The notes below the pieces were generated by a model. It was not told where the DNA came from and did not search any database. It saw nothing but the letters and a program-made list of their open reading frames with translations. This document shows positions 20,511 to 27,750 of a stretch of DNA of 28,463 nucleotides, in pieces. Position 1 is the first letter of the stretch; the number at the start of each line of letters is the position of its first letter. Both the position numbers and the translations under genes were made by a program. Source of the DNA: a virus; the IMG/VR virus record IMGVR_UViG_3300045975_000174, positions 1 to 28,463 of that record; one strand, given 5' to 3'.

Positions 20511-20527
20511 CCCGGTGTAGAACCGGG
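20511..20527. repeat. Second hairpin, CCCGGT/ACCGGG, loop GTAGA
   Basis: A 6-bp stem whose top and loop repeat the GGTGTAGARCC of the preceding hairpin while the lower stem differs. It ends just ahead of GGAG, the ribosome site of the next gene, so folding could influence its translation. Confidence 0.45.
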
Positions 20528-20542
20528 ACTGGAGTTAGCATC

Positions 20543-21193
20543 ATGTCATCGTGGGATTCCCCAATCATTCGCGTCTCGACCGGGTTGCTGAACACGGTCA
20601 ACGACGCGCTCATCGGCGGCGTCAGCGGCGGCGCCAGCGGCTTCAGCAAGTTCTCTGGACAGCTGGGCAAAACCCTGTGGGTGCCGCCGGACCAGATCAG
20701 TCTGCTGCACGATAGCTCGGTCGGCACGCTCTACGGCGGGCGCTTCCGCTACGTGCGCATGCGCTCGGCCGACGACGATTCGCCGGCGCTGACGCCCGGC
20801 AAGCTGCTGTTCTGGGACACGACGATCACCAACTGGCAGTCGTCGTACCAGGTGACACGTGACGAGGACCTGTCGTCGGTCGACAACGCGGTGATGCTCG
20901 CCGGCGTCTACCTCGGCGGCTTCGAGCCGGGCAACTACGGGTTCATTCAGGATCTCGGCATGGTGCCCGTCCGGTTCCGTTCGGTGCTCACGACGGCGGG
21001 CGCGATCGGCTCGCGCGTCTACGCGGCGGGTGCGGGCGATACCGGCGACGACCAGGGCACGGCCGACGTGCTGACGTCCGATGCGACGTCACTGGCGCAC
21101 GCGCGTTTCCTCGGGCGTGCTCCGACGGCGCCGTCCGGCGGCAGCCTCACGGCAGTGCTGCTCGACTTCACCAACGTGCTCGGCGTCGGATAG
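20543..21193 (+). CDS. Putative capsid accessory or decoration protein, 216 aa
   Basis: Follows the capsid gene. The N-terminus has a Gly/Ser-rich segment (ALIGGVSGGASGFSKFSG). A beta-rich body follows, with TLYGGRFRYVRMRSA, GKLLFWDTTITNWQSSYQVT, NAVMLAGVYLGGFEPGNYGFIQDLGMVPVRFRS, AGAIGSRVYAAGAGDTG and a C-terminal AHARFLGRAPTAPSGGSLTAVLLDF. The GxY-GFIQxxG pattern with a following 'AxGSRVY' strand suggests a beta-barrel or sandwich that coats the head, like small decoration proteins. Exact family not recognised. Confidence 0.6.
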   Translation: MSSWDSPIIRVSTGLLNTVNDALIGGVSGGASGFSKFSGQLGKTLWVPPDQISLLHDSSVGTLYGGRFRYVRMRSADDDSPALTPGKLLFWDTTITNWQSSYQVTRDEDLSSVDNAVMLAGVYLGGFEPGNYGFIQDLGMVPVRFRSVLTTAGAIGSRVYAAGAGDTGDDQGTADVLTSDATSLAHARFLGRAPTAPSGGSLTAVLLDFTNVLGVG

Positions 21194-21215
21194 TCCTCGA
21201 CGATAGCTTGCGGAG

Positions 21216-21240
21216 GCGGCGTGGCAATCCTGCCCGCCGC
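21216..21240. repeat. Bulged GC-rich hairpin before the next gene
   Basis: GCGGCG and GGCA pair with TGCC and CGCCGC around an ATCC loop, with one bulged T (21222). It fills most of the 75-base gap. A GGAG ribosome site follows it. Confidence 0.4.
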
Positions 21241-21268
21241 TTCCCTCGCGTCATTTGGAGAATGACTC

Positions 21269-21658
21269 ATGCGTCCACTCAACGGCTACCCCACGTCTAT
21301 TGGCAGCGAGCGCGCCTCGATCATGGGCCTCGCCGGCCCGACCAGCTACACCGCGGTGACCGCAGGTGCCACACCGTCCGGCGGGCAGACCGTCGGTGCG
21401 GTGGCGTTCGGCCTCAAGTTCCTTGACTTCATCGTGGGCGGCGAAACCGACAGCGGTCGGTTCTTCGTCGAGGCGATTCCGGTGACGCCGACGCAAGGGG
21501 CGCCAGCCAACAGTGCTGGCACAACCTACCGATTGCGGTGGGTGTCGCGCGTGACGGCGTCCGTCGGTGGGCAGGCGCAGGTGGCCTACACCGAAGCCGC
21601 CGCGTCGACCGATCTCTCCGGTGAGACGGTTCGGCTGCTCGCGATCGGGCCGAAGTAA
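21269..21658 (+). CDS. Small beta-rich virion-type protein, 129 aa
   Basis: Probably a second head accessory protein. It begins RPLNGYPTSIGSERASIMG and has alternating strands: SYTAVTAGATPSGGQTVGAVAFGLKFLDFIVGGE, RFFVEAIPVTPTQGAP, TTYRLRWVSRVTASVGGQAQVAYTEA and ETVRLLAIGPK. It has no Cys and little helix, fitting a small beta-sandwich. GGAG upstream supports the start. It closes the head-protein run before the glycan genes. Confidence 0.6.
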   Translation: MRPLNGYPTSIGSERASIMGLAGPTSYTAVTAGATPSGGQTVGAVAFGLKFLDFIVGGETDSGRFFVEAIPVTPTQGAPANSAGTTYRLRWVSRVTASVGGQAQVAYTEAAASTDLSGETVRLLAIGPK

Positions 21659-21664
21659 TTCCCA

Positions 21665-21683
21665 GCGTTCTGAAAGGAAACGC
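21665..21683 (+). promoter_or_regulatory. Ribosome site of the first glycan gene presented in a hairpin loop
   Basis: GCGTT (21665-21669) pairs with AACGC (21679-21683), leaving AAGGA in the loop. The distance from AAGGA to the ATG at 21692 is about 12-14 bases, long unless the lower stem shortens it. Confidence 0.3.
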
Positions 21684-21691
21684 AGCGACGG

Positions 21692-22327
21692 ATGGGCGGG
21701 CGGGCGCTGGCGTCAGTACCTCGGTGCTGGCCCGGCGCCACGCTCGTGTGTGCGGCGTCCGGCCCGAGCTTGTCCGTCGACGATTTGCAATACGTCCGCG
21801 ACGTCGGCTGCCCACTCCTTGTCATCAACGACGCCTACCGCCTTGCGCCGTGGACAGACGTCCTCTACGCCCCTGACGATCGCTGGTGGACGTGGCATCG
21901 CCCATTTGTCCAGCCGCTGACCGCGCGCAAGTTCACGCTCAGCCCGCGTGTCGGAGAAGCCAACACCGACGTCACAGTGATCAACTTTCGACCAGGCAAG
22001 GGCATCTCGCTCGATCCGACCTACATCTACACCGGCGGTCACGCCGGCTATCAGGGCATCAACCTCGCGGTCCTGCTCGGTGCCGTGCGGCTCATCCTGC
22101 TTGGCTATGACATGCAGTCGACGCCGGACGGAACTGCACACTTTTTCGGGAACCATCCTGACGGCAGCCACGTGCGCTATCATCAGTGGCACGAGATGTA
22201 CGATGGGCTGCCGGACATGCTCGCTCGCGTGGGCGTATCGATCGTGAATGCGTCGCGCGAGACAGCGATTACCGGCGTGCCGCGACTCTCACTGGACGAG
22301 GCGCTGCCGTGCTCCCCATCCCGGTAA
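21692..22327 (+). CDS. GPSL-motif protein, glycosyltransferase-like (DUF115/GT42-like)
   Basis: The N-terminal strand TLVCAASGPSLSVDDL with GPSL at residues 24-27 is followed by PLLVINDAYRLAPWTDVLYAPDDRWW. This is the nucleotide-binding start of DUF115- and GT42-like sugar transferases, where the GPSL loop binds the donor nucleotide. Further on, AGYQGINLAVLLGAVRLILLGYDM and the YHQWHEMYDGLPDML helix complete a Rossmann-like fold. At 211 aa it is a minimal version. The same family is common in phages, often annotated only as morphogenetic or hypothetical. Its last 19 bases overlap the next gene. The catalytic role is inferred. Confidence 0.6.
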   Translation: MGGRALASVPRCWPGATLVCAASGPSLSVDDLQYVRDVGCPLLVINDAYRLAPWTDVLYAPDDRWWTWHRPFVQPLTARKFTLSPRVGEANTDVTVINFRPGKGISLDPTYIYTGGHAGYQGINLAVLLGAVRLILLGYDMQSTPDGTAHFFGNHPDGSHVRYHQWHEMYDGLPDMLARVGVSIVNASRETAITGVPRLSLDEALPCSPSR

Positions 22328-23076
22328 GCTACGCGGTTCAAACGGAGAAGTCCTCACCGAAATTCGCGCGAGCCTTCGCCCTCGGCTGCGGTGGGCGAGC
22401 CTCACCCAACGATGTCCTCGAACCGGGACCGATCGCTTTGTTTGGCTCGCCAGCTCGCCGGCGGCTGCTCGACGAAGCCATCGCCGCGGGGCGGGACTGG
22501 TACTACGGCGATCACGGGATCTTCCGGCGCTTTCAGTACTACCGCGTGACGCGCAACGCCTATCAACATCCGGGTACCGGCCACGCGTCGCCGCATCGGT
22601 TCGAGCAGCTCCATGTGCAGCTCCAGCCGTGGCAGCCTTCGATCGGCGGATCGATCGTCATCTGCCCCAACTCGCCGGCGTACATGGCGTGGTACGGGAT
22701 CGACGCAAAGCAGTGGACACTCGACTGCATCAAGCGGGTTGGGGAGCTGTCGGATCGGCCGATCGTGGTGCGGTGGAAAGCGTCGGCGAAATACCGGCCG
22801 TTCTACGTCGACCTGCATCTCGCGTCGATGGTCGTGGTGTTCAGCTCCGCGTGTGCGATCGAGGCGCTCGCGTCGGGCATTCCGATCTGCACCCTAGCGC
22901 CGTGGGCGTCGACGGCACGCATGGGCATCCAGTCGCTCGACGATCTCAACACGCCGTACCTGCCGTCAATCGACGAGCGCGATCAGTTCCTGTTCAACCT
23001 CGCGGACAATCAGTGGACGCTGGCCGAGATCGAACAGGGACTCGCGTGGAGGCATTTCAATGCGTGTGCCACTTGA
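22309..23076 (+). CDS. GT-B-like glycosyltransferase domain protein
   Basis: I chose the GTG at 22309 because GAGG lies upstream and the overlap with the previous gene is then only 19 bases; the longer frame adds 41 basic residues with no ribosome site. The C-terminal half looks like the donor-binding domain of GT-B enzymes. It has SIVICPNSPAYMAWYG, a strand RPIVVRWKAS, then VVVFSSACAIEALASGIPICTLAP, equivalent to the S-x-x-EAL-x-G-P segment that holds the nucleotide sugar in Kdo or polysaccharide transferases. The N-terminal half (DWYYGDHGIFRRFQYYRVTRN) is less clear. Acceptor unknown. Confidence 0.55.
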   Translation: MLPIPVSYAVQTEKSSPKFARAFALGCGGRASPNDVLEPGPIALFGSPARRRLLDEAIAAGRDWYYGDHGIFRRFQYYRVTRNAYQHPGTGHASPHRFEQLHVQLQPWQPSIGGSIVICPNSPAYMAWYGIDAKQWTLDCIKRVGELSDRPIVVRWKASAKYRPFYVDLHLASMVVVFSSACAIEALASGIPICTLAPWASTARMGIQSLDDLNTPYLPSIDERDQFLFNLADNQWTLAEIEQGLAWRHFNACAT

Positions 23077-23830
23077 TCTCCCGCATACGATCTACATCGG
23101 CTGGGACGCGGCCGAAATGATGGCGTGGAACGTCGCGCACACGTCGCTGCGCGTGCACACGCCCAACGTCATCGTCAAGCGCCTCGCGCTCAGCCATCTG
23201 CATCACCTGGGCCTGTACCGCCGGCCAACAGAGGAGCGCCACGGGCAGCTCTACGACGTGATCTCCGAGGCGCCCATGTCGACCGGACATGCGATTGCGC
23301 GGTTCTTCGTACCCACGCTGTGCGGGCACCAAGGCTGGGCGCTGTTTACCGACGGCGACGTCCTGTTCCGCGCCGACGTCGACGAGCTGTTCAAGCTGGC
23401 CGACGATCAGTACGCGGTCATGGTCGTACCGCATCCGCCAGGGCAGGGCGGCGCGAGCTACGACACGAAGAAAGCCGGCCACGTCCAGCAGCCCTACCCG
23501 CGCAAGAACTGGTCGAGTGTCATGCTGCTCAACTGCGCGCATCCGTACTGGCGCCGGCTGTCGATCGAGGATCTCAACAGCCGACCTGGGCGCGATCTGC
23601 ACGCGTTCTACTGGCTGCATGAGACGCATGTCGGCGCCTTGCCGGCAGGCTGGAACTATCTCGTTGGCGTGTCCGCGGAGCTGCCGCCTGATCAAGTCAA
23701 ACTCGCGCACTACACACTGGGCGTGCCGGATCTGCCCGGTCACGAGCACGACGCGTTCGCCGACGAATGGTTCACTGTCGCGCGCGCGGCTGGCTACGAT
23801 CGCTCGGCGCGCTACGCAGGGACACGCTGA
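23060..23830 (+). CDS. GT-A glycosyltransferase, family 8-like
   Basis: A GT-A fold with HTIYIGWDAAEMMAWNVAHTS at the start, STGHAIARFFVP (74-85) for the nucleotide-sugar loop, then FTDGDVLF with the metal-binding DGD at 98-100. Downstream come NWSSVMLLNC, LHETHVGALPAGWNYL and KLAHYTLG, matching the later strands and His of GT8-type retaining galactosyl/glucosyl transferases. GGAGG eight bases before the ATG is a good ribosome site. It overlaps the preceding gene by 17 bases and the following by one (TGATG). Donor and acceptor cannot be read from sequence. Confidence 0.72.
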   Translation: MRVPLDLPHTIYIGWDAAEMMAWNVAHTSLRVHTPNVIVKRLALSHLHHLGLYRRPTEERHGQLYDVISEAPMSTGHAIARFFVPTLCGHQGWALFTDGDVLFRADVDELFKLADDQYAVMVVPHPPGQGGASYDTKKAGHVQQPYPRKNWSSVMLLNCAHPYWRRLSIEDLNSRPGRDLHAFYWLHETHVGALPAGWNYLVGVSAELPPDQVKLAHYTLGVPDLPGHEHDAFADEWFTVARAAGYDRSARYAGTR

Positions 23831-24633
23831 TGGGCTGGGGCGACGAGATTCTCGCGGCGGGGCAGGCGCAAGTCGTCTGGGACGCGCAGGGGATCCGCTC
23901 GATGATCCTCGACAAGGCCGGCCAGCATCGCTGGCACCCGATCTGGGAGGGCAATCCGGCGATCGTGCGCCCTGATGAAGGACCGCCGTACAAGGGCGTG
24001 TTCAACTGGATCACCAACGGCCCGCACGTGCGCCCTTACATCGTCTACCCCTTCACTGAGGACACGGGCTGGACGTTCAACAAGGAGTTCCACGCCCGCG
24101 ACTACCGCGCTCGCATCTACCTGACCGACGCCGAGCGCAGCTTCGCCGATCGCTTCTGTCTCGCGGCCGGCGGCCGTCGCTACGTGCTCATCGAGCCGTG
24201 GTCGAAACACGCCAACCTGCGCTGGCCGCTGACGCACTGGCGCGAGCTGGTCGAGAGCCGGCCGGATCTGCTCTGGGTCCAGCATGTCCATTCCGGCACG
24301 CCGTCCGAGTTCTACGTGCCTGGCTGCGTGTACCAGCATGCGACCTTCCGCGAAGCCTGCGCGCTCGTCGAACGCTCACTGGTGTACATCCGTGGCGAGT
24401 CGGGCATGTGCCACGCGGCGGCGGCGCTTGGGCATCCGCAGATCACCATCTGGGGCGCGTGCATGGACTGGGACGTGCTTGGCGGCTACGACCAGCAGGA
24501 CGGCGTCGGCATCGGCGCCACGCCGTGCGGCATGTGGCGTCCGTGCGCGCACTGCGCACTGTTCATGCGAGACATCGCCCCTGCACAGGTCGCTCGCGCG
24601 CTTGATTCGGTACTCGCCCATGCAGCAGTTTGA
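23830..24633 (+). CDS. GT9-like glycosyltransferase (first of two paralogues)
   Basis: Begins MGWGDEILAAGQAQVVWDA in a TGATG overlap. The C-terminal half has YVLIEPWSKHANLRWPLTHW, a typical GT9 segment with the K-W pair. Later GESGMCHAAAALGHPQITIWG corresponds to the D-S-G-x-x-H-x-A-x-x-L-G-x-P motif of heptosyltransferases. It is 267 aa, shorter than the usual 330-350, with the N-terminal domain reduced. A CGMWRPCAHCALFM cluster near the end has three Cys. It shares sequence along its length with 25288-26094, so the two arose by duplication. The substrate is unknown. Confidence 0.72.
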   Translation: MGWGDEILAAGQAQVVWDAQGIRSMILDKAGQHRWHPIWEGNPAIVRPDEGPPYKGVFNWITNGPHVRPYIVYPFTEDTGWTFNKEFHARDYRARIYLTDAERSFADRFCLAAGGRRYVLIEPWSKHANLRWPLTHWRELVESRPDLLWVQHVHSGTPSEFYVPGCVYQHATFREACALVERSLVYIRGESGMCHAAAALGHPQITIWGACMDWDVLGGYDQQDGVGIGATPCGMWRPCAHCALFMRDIAPAQVARALDSVLAHAAV

Positions 24634-25288
24634 CGCGTGGTGGTTCCCTGACGGCGAGACACAGCTGCCCGAGGCGATGGCCGCGGCCAACGTCCGCGTC
24701 GCCGGTCGCCTGACCTGGCAGCATCACAAGTACGCCGCTGCGTGCGGACTCTGTACTGCGCTCGGGCGCAAGGCCGTCGCCGTCGACATCGGCGCGCACG
24801 TCGGGCTGCTGTCGTACTACATGGCGAAGGACTTCGCGCACGTCTTTGCCTTCGAGCCGGTTGCCGCGCACGCCGAGTGCTGGCGCGCGAACATGGGCTA
24901 CGCGCCAAACGTGCGCCTGTACGAACGGGCGCTCGGCTCGCATCAGGGCAGCGTCGCGTTGACGGCCGCGGACGGGCAGTCCGGTGGCGCCCACGTCGAC
25001 GTCACCGCCGTGGACACCCCGCGCGTCGAGATGGACCGCCTCGACGACTACGACCTGTGGGGCGTCGACCTGCTCAAGATCGACGTCGAGGGCTACGAGC
25101 CACACGTGCTCGCCGGCGCGCGTCGCACGCTCCTGCAGCGCAAGCCGGTCATTCTCATCGAACAGCACATTGTTCCGCACCACGCCGACTACGGCTTCGC
25201 GCCAACGGCCGCGGTCGACTACCTGCTGTCGCTCGGCGCGGCTGTTCGCACGCAGCTCGGATCCGACTTCATCCTCTGGTGGCCCTGA
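24620..25288 (+). CDS. FkbM-family SAM-dependent methyltransferase
   Basis: The SAM-binding motif I is AVDIGAHVGLLSYYM (DIGAHVG at residues 56-62), followed by HVFAFEPVAAHAECW with the acidic FEP at 78-80. VDLLKIDVEGYEPHVLAGA (KIDVEGYE at 153-160) is the signature of FkbM enzymes, which O-methylate sugars. At 222 aa it is complete for the family. The gene starts inside the preceding GT9 gene (14-base overlap) and ends in a TGATG overlap with the second GT9, so it is translated as part of the same unit. A cap-methylation of a glycan made by the neighbours is the natural inference. Confidence 0.82.
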   Translation: MQQFDAWWFPDGETQLPEAMAAANVRVAGRLTWQHHKYAAACGLCTALGRKAVAVDIGAHVGLLSYYMAKDFAHVFAFEPVAAHAECWRANMGYAPNVRLYERALGSHQGSVALTAADGQSGGAHVDVTAVDTPRVEMDRLDDYDLWGVDLLKIDVEGYEPHVLAGARRTLLQRKPVILIEQHIVPHHADYGFAPTAAVDYLLSLGAAVRTQLGSDFILWWP

Positions 25289-26094
25289 TGGGCTACGGCG
25301 ATCAGCTGATGGCCGCCGGCCAGGCGCAGACGATCTTCGACGCGGATCGCTCGCGCGGACCGATCCTGCTCGTCGACATCACCGGGCGCCCGCGCTGGAA
25401 TCCCGTGTGGCTGCACAACCCGGCGGTCGCTGTGCCAGGGACGGAGCCAGGTCTGCGTCAACTCGTCACCGGCCGCGACGCGCTGCCCTACATCGTCAAC
25501 CCGTACTCGCTCGACACCGGTTGGCGTTGGACCGACTGGCGCGCACAGGATCACCGCGGGCGGCTGTACCTAACCGGTGACGAACGCGTGCACGGCTACC
25601 GGCTGCGGAAGTGGCACGGGCCGTTCATCCTGCTGGAGCCGACCGCCGAGCGCAAACACGTGAACCGGCGCCCGCCGCGCGAGTTCTGGGAACGACTCGC
25701 GATGCGACTCGCACACGTCACCCGCCTGCCGATCGTACAGCTCGCGCACGCCGACGCCGAGCGCCTGCCGCATATCGTTGACTACGTAGCACATGCAACC
25801 TTCCGCGAGGCGTGCGGCATTCTGCAATCAGCAGCCGTGCTGGTGTCGACCGAGGGCGGGTTGCCGCACGCGGCGGCGGCGCTGGGCGTGCGCGCGGTCG
25901 TGCTGTGGGGCGGTAACGTCAGCTGTGCCAATCTGGGTTATCCTGAGCACGAAAATCTTGTCGATGACCAACCGGGAACGCCCTGCGGCATGCTCAAGTC
26001 GTGCGATCACTGCGCGCGGGCCTGGGTACGGCTGTCCGTGGACCGTGTCGCTGACGCGGTGCAGCGAGAGGTAATGGCGCATGGCCTTCCTTGA
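25288..26094 (+). CDS. GT9-like glycosyltransferase (second paralogue)
   Basis: Begins MGYGDQLMAAGQAQTIFDA, nearly the same as the start of the first GT9-like gene. It has the matching segments FILLEPTAERKHVNRRPP, EGGLPHAAAALGVRAVVLWG and CGMLKSCDHCARAW. The acidic/Gly-His motif EGGLPHAAAALG replaces ESGMCHAAAALG. Divergence is large enough to suggest different donor or acceptor use. It overlaps the downstream connector-like gene by 14 bases, which ties the glycan cassette to virion gene translation. Confidence 0.72.
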   Translation: MGYGDQLMAAGQAQTIFDADRSRGPILLVDITGRPRWNPVWLHNPAVAVPGTEPGLRQLVTGRDALPYIVNPYSLDTGWRWTDWRAQDHRGRLYLTGDERVHGYRLRKWHGPFILLEPTAERKHVNRRPPREFWERLAMRLAHVTRLPIVQLAHADAERLPHIVDYVAHATFREACGILQSAAVLVSTEGGLPHAAAALGVRAVVLWGGNVSCANLGYPEHENLVDDQPGTPCGMLKSCDHCARAWVRLSVDRVADAVQREVMAHGLP

Positions 26095-27157
26095 TCTCGT
26101 CTCGCAGCTGACCGGTGAACTGCCGGGCCTCTCGCCCCTGCTGGCGCAGAAACATATCAACTGGGCGTGGCGTGACATTCGCCAGATGCGGCTGTGGAGC
26201 TTCCTGTCACTCGACGGCGCCGTCGTCTGCCCGGCGCAGGTGACCGCCGGCGCTGTCTCGATCACGCAGTACACCGATACGGTGACGCTTGACGCGACGG
26301 CCTCAGCCGCGCTGCTCGCGCAAACCGCCGTCGGCGCCGTGCCGGGTATTCAAAACCTGTCGATTCGCTTCGGCGCGACGTCGCCTGTCGCGGGACAGGT
26401 GTACAACATCATCAACTTCGACGCGTCCGTCCCGGCGGCCATCGTCCTGACGCTCAACCGCGTCGTGCTCGAAGCCACCAACGCGACGTCCGGCTACCAG
26501 TGCTACCGCGCGTACATCGTACCGCCGATGGCCGACTTCCTCGGCTGGGAGTCGCTCAACGACATGGCGAACGCCTTCTCGATGACGCATGAGAACGGGC
26601 GGCTGTCGCACACGTCGAAGTACTTCGATCTGCGTGATCCGCAGCGCACGGCGCAGGGACTCGCCTACTTCCTCGGCGCCTACGCCGGTGCGTACCAGAG
26701 TGATCCGATTGCCAACACGGTTATTCCGGTCGCGACGGTCGATCCTGGCGTCAACATCTACGAGCTGTGGCCGCACCCGACGTCGGGGCAGACCTTCTAC
26801 GCGCGCTTCCGTCGGCGTGGGGCGGACTTCGCGCAGCAGAATGAGGCGCAGCCGGACGTCATCCCCGACGCGATGATTCTGGAGCGTGCCAAGGCGACCT
26901 ACTCGTATCCGTTCGCCGCCGCCAACGTCGGCAACTTCCCGACGTTCAAGGGCGTGGCGTGGCAATCGCTCATCGCGGTGTCCAAGGCCAACTTCAAGGA
27001 TGCGCTCCTGCTGGCGAAGAAGAACGACGACGAGGCGGCGCTGCAAACCGTGTATGCTCGGGGGCACGGCTTGCGGACGGGCACCTGGGACTTCAAGGGG
27101 TTGAATGCGTTTCCGATCGACAGTAACTTCATGCAATCGCATCTAGTGAGGTTCTGA
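26081..27157 (+). CDS. Putative head-tail connector/adaptor protein, 358 aa
   Basis: The N-terminus FLDLVSQLTGELPGLSPLLAQKHINWAWRDIRQMRLWSFL is a helical opening like that of adaptor proteins that bind the portal in short- and long-tailed phages. The middle is beta-rich (AVVCPAQVTAGAVSITQYTDTVTL, NLSIRFGATSPVAGQVYNI). The last third is helical again (PDAMILERAKATYSYPFAAANVG, KANFKDALLLAKKNDDEAALQTVY). I recognise the general type but not a named family. GAGAGG upstream supports the start. It is followed by a TGATG overlap. Confidence 0.55.
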   Translation: MAFLDLVSQLTGELPGLSPLLAQKHINWAWRDIRQMRLWSFLSLDGAVVCPAQVTAGAVSITQYTDTVTLDATASAALLAQTAVGAVPGIQNLSIRFGATSPVAGQVYNIINFDASVPAAIVLTLNRVVLEATNATSGYQCYRAYIVPPMADFLGWESLNDMANAFSMTHENGRLSHTSKYFDLRDPQRTAQGLAYFLGAYAGAYQSDPIANTVIPVATVDPGVNIYELWPHPTSGQTFYARFRRRGADFAQQNEAQPDVIPDAMILERAKATYSYPFAAANVGNFPTFKGVAWQSLIAVSKANFKDALLLAKKNDDEAALQTVYARGHGLRTGTWDFKGLNAFPIDSNFMQSHLVRF

Positions 27158-27453
27158 TGGGATTCCTGGGAGCCTTGCATCGGGGAATTACCGGCGCCGT
27201 CAAGGCAGTCGGCAAATCGGCAACCGGAGCCGCCAAATCGATCGCACGTGGCGAGCCGAAAAGTCCTGTCGGCGCGCTGGTGGGAGCACTCCGTGGTCGT
27301 CCGCGGCCGACGGCACGTGGGGGAGCGCCAGGGGCGGCACAGAGCATCCTGCCCGGCGAGCCGAGCATCGATCCGCAAGCGGCGCAACGGCCCCCTGTTC
27401 GTGGCATGATGCGTCGCGGTGCCCGTCGTGGACGGAACACCGGGCGTCGCTAG
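27157..27453 (+). CDS. Small basic protein with Gly/Arg-rich tail, 98 aa
   Basis: Starts in a TGATG overlap with the connector-like gene. A short amphipathic helix (GFLGALHRGITGAVKAVGKSATGAAKSIA) could insert in or lie on a membrane, as antimicrobial or holin-like peptides do, but it is too short to span twice. The rest is Pro/Arg-rich and ends MMRRGARRGRNTGRR. That tail matches other late-block proteins here. Virion component or ejected protein is the likeliest role. Confidence 0.55.
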   Translation: MGFLGALHRGITGAVKAVGKSATGAAKSIARGEPKSPVGALVGALRGRPRPTARGGAPGAAQSILPGEPSIDPQAAQRPPVRGMMRRGARRGRNTGRR

Positions 27454-27467
27454 CAAAGGAGATCAGC

Positions 27468-27743
27468 ATGGCGTCGACAAAAACCGATCGCGGAGGCGGA
27501 CCGGGCACCTACACGTCCAAAGGCGTGCGGTGCACGATGGATCCGCCGTTCAAGGCTGGCTTGGGCAAAGGCAGCCAAACCAACATGGGCGGCATCTTCG
27601 ATCAGCCGCGCTCGGGTGGTGACAACGGCCTGCCGACGCGCGTGACCGATCGCCTGGGCGGACCGAGCAAGGGACCGAAGCCAGGTTACGCGGCCTCGGC
27701 GCCGAGCGCGCAGGGACCGATTCGCAAGGCGACGTCCCGCTAG
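27468..27743 (+). CDS. Small Gly/Pro/Ser-rich protein, 91 aa
   Basis: AAAGGAGAT six bases before the ATG is one of the best ribosome sites in the block. The product is low in hydrophobic residues and probably unfolded: STKTDRGGGPGTYTSKGVRC, then FKAGLGKGSQTNMGGIFDQPRSGG, and a tail GPIRKATSR. One Cys. No family. It lies just before the large hairpin. Confidence 0.55.
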   Translation: MASTKTDRGGGPGTYTSKGVRCTMDPPFKAGLGKGSQTNMGGIFDQPRSGGDNGLPTRVTDRLGGPSKGPKPGYAASAPSAQGPIRKATSR

Positions 27744-27750
27744 ACACCCT

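Noticed and set aside
24742-26094. Long extension of the second GT9 frame back to 24742
   Set aside because: The first 182 residues are Arg-rich and out of frame with the real FkbM gene; homology to the first GT9 starts at the ATG at 25288.
27157-27453. Holin for the 98-aa protein with an N-terminal hydrophobic helix
   Set aside because: Only one short amphipathic segment interrupted by His, Arg and Lys; no endolysin nearby.
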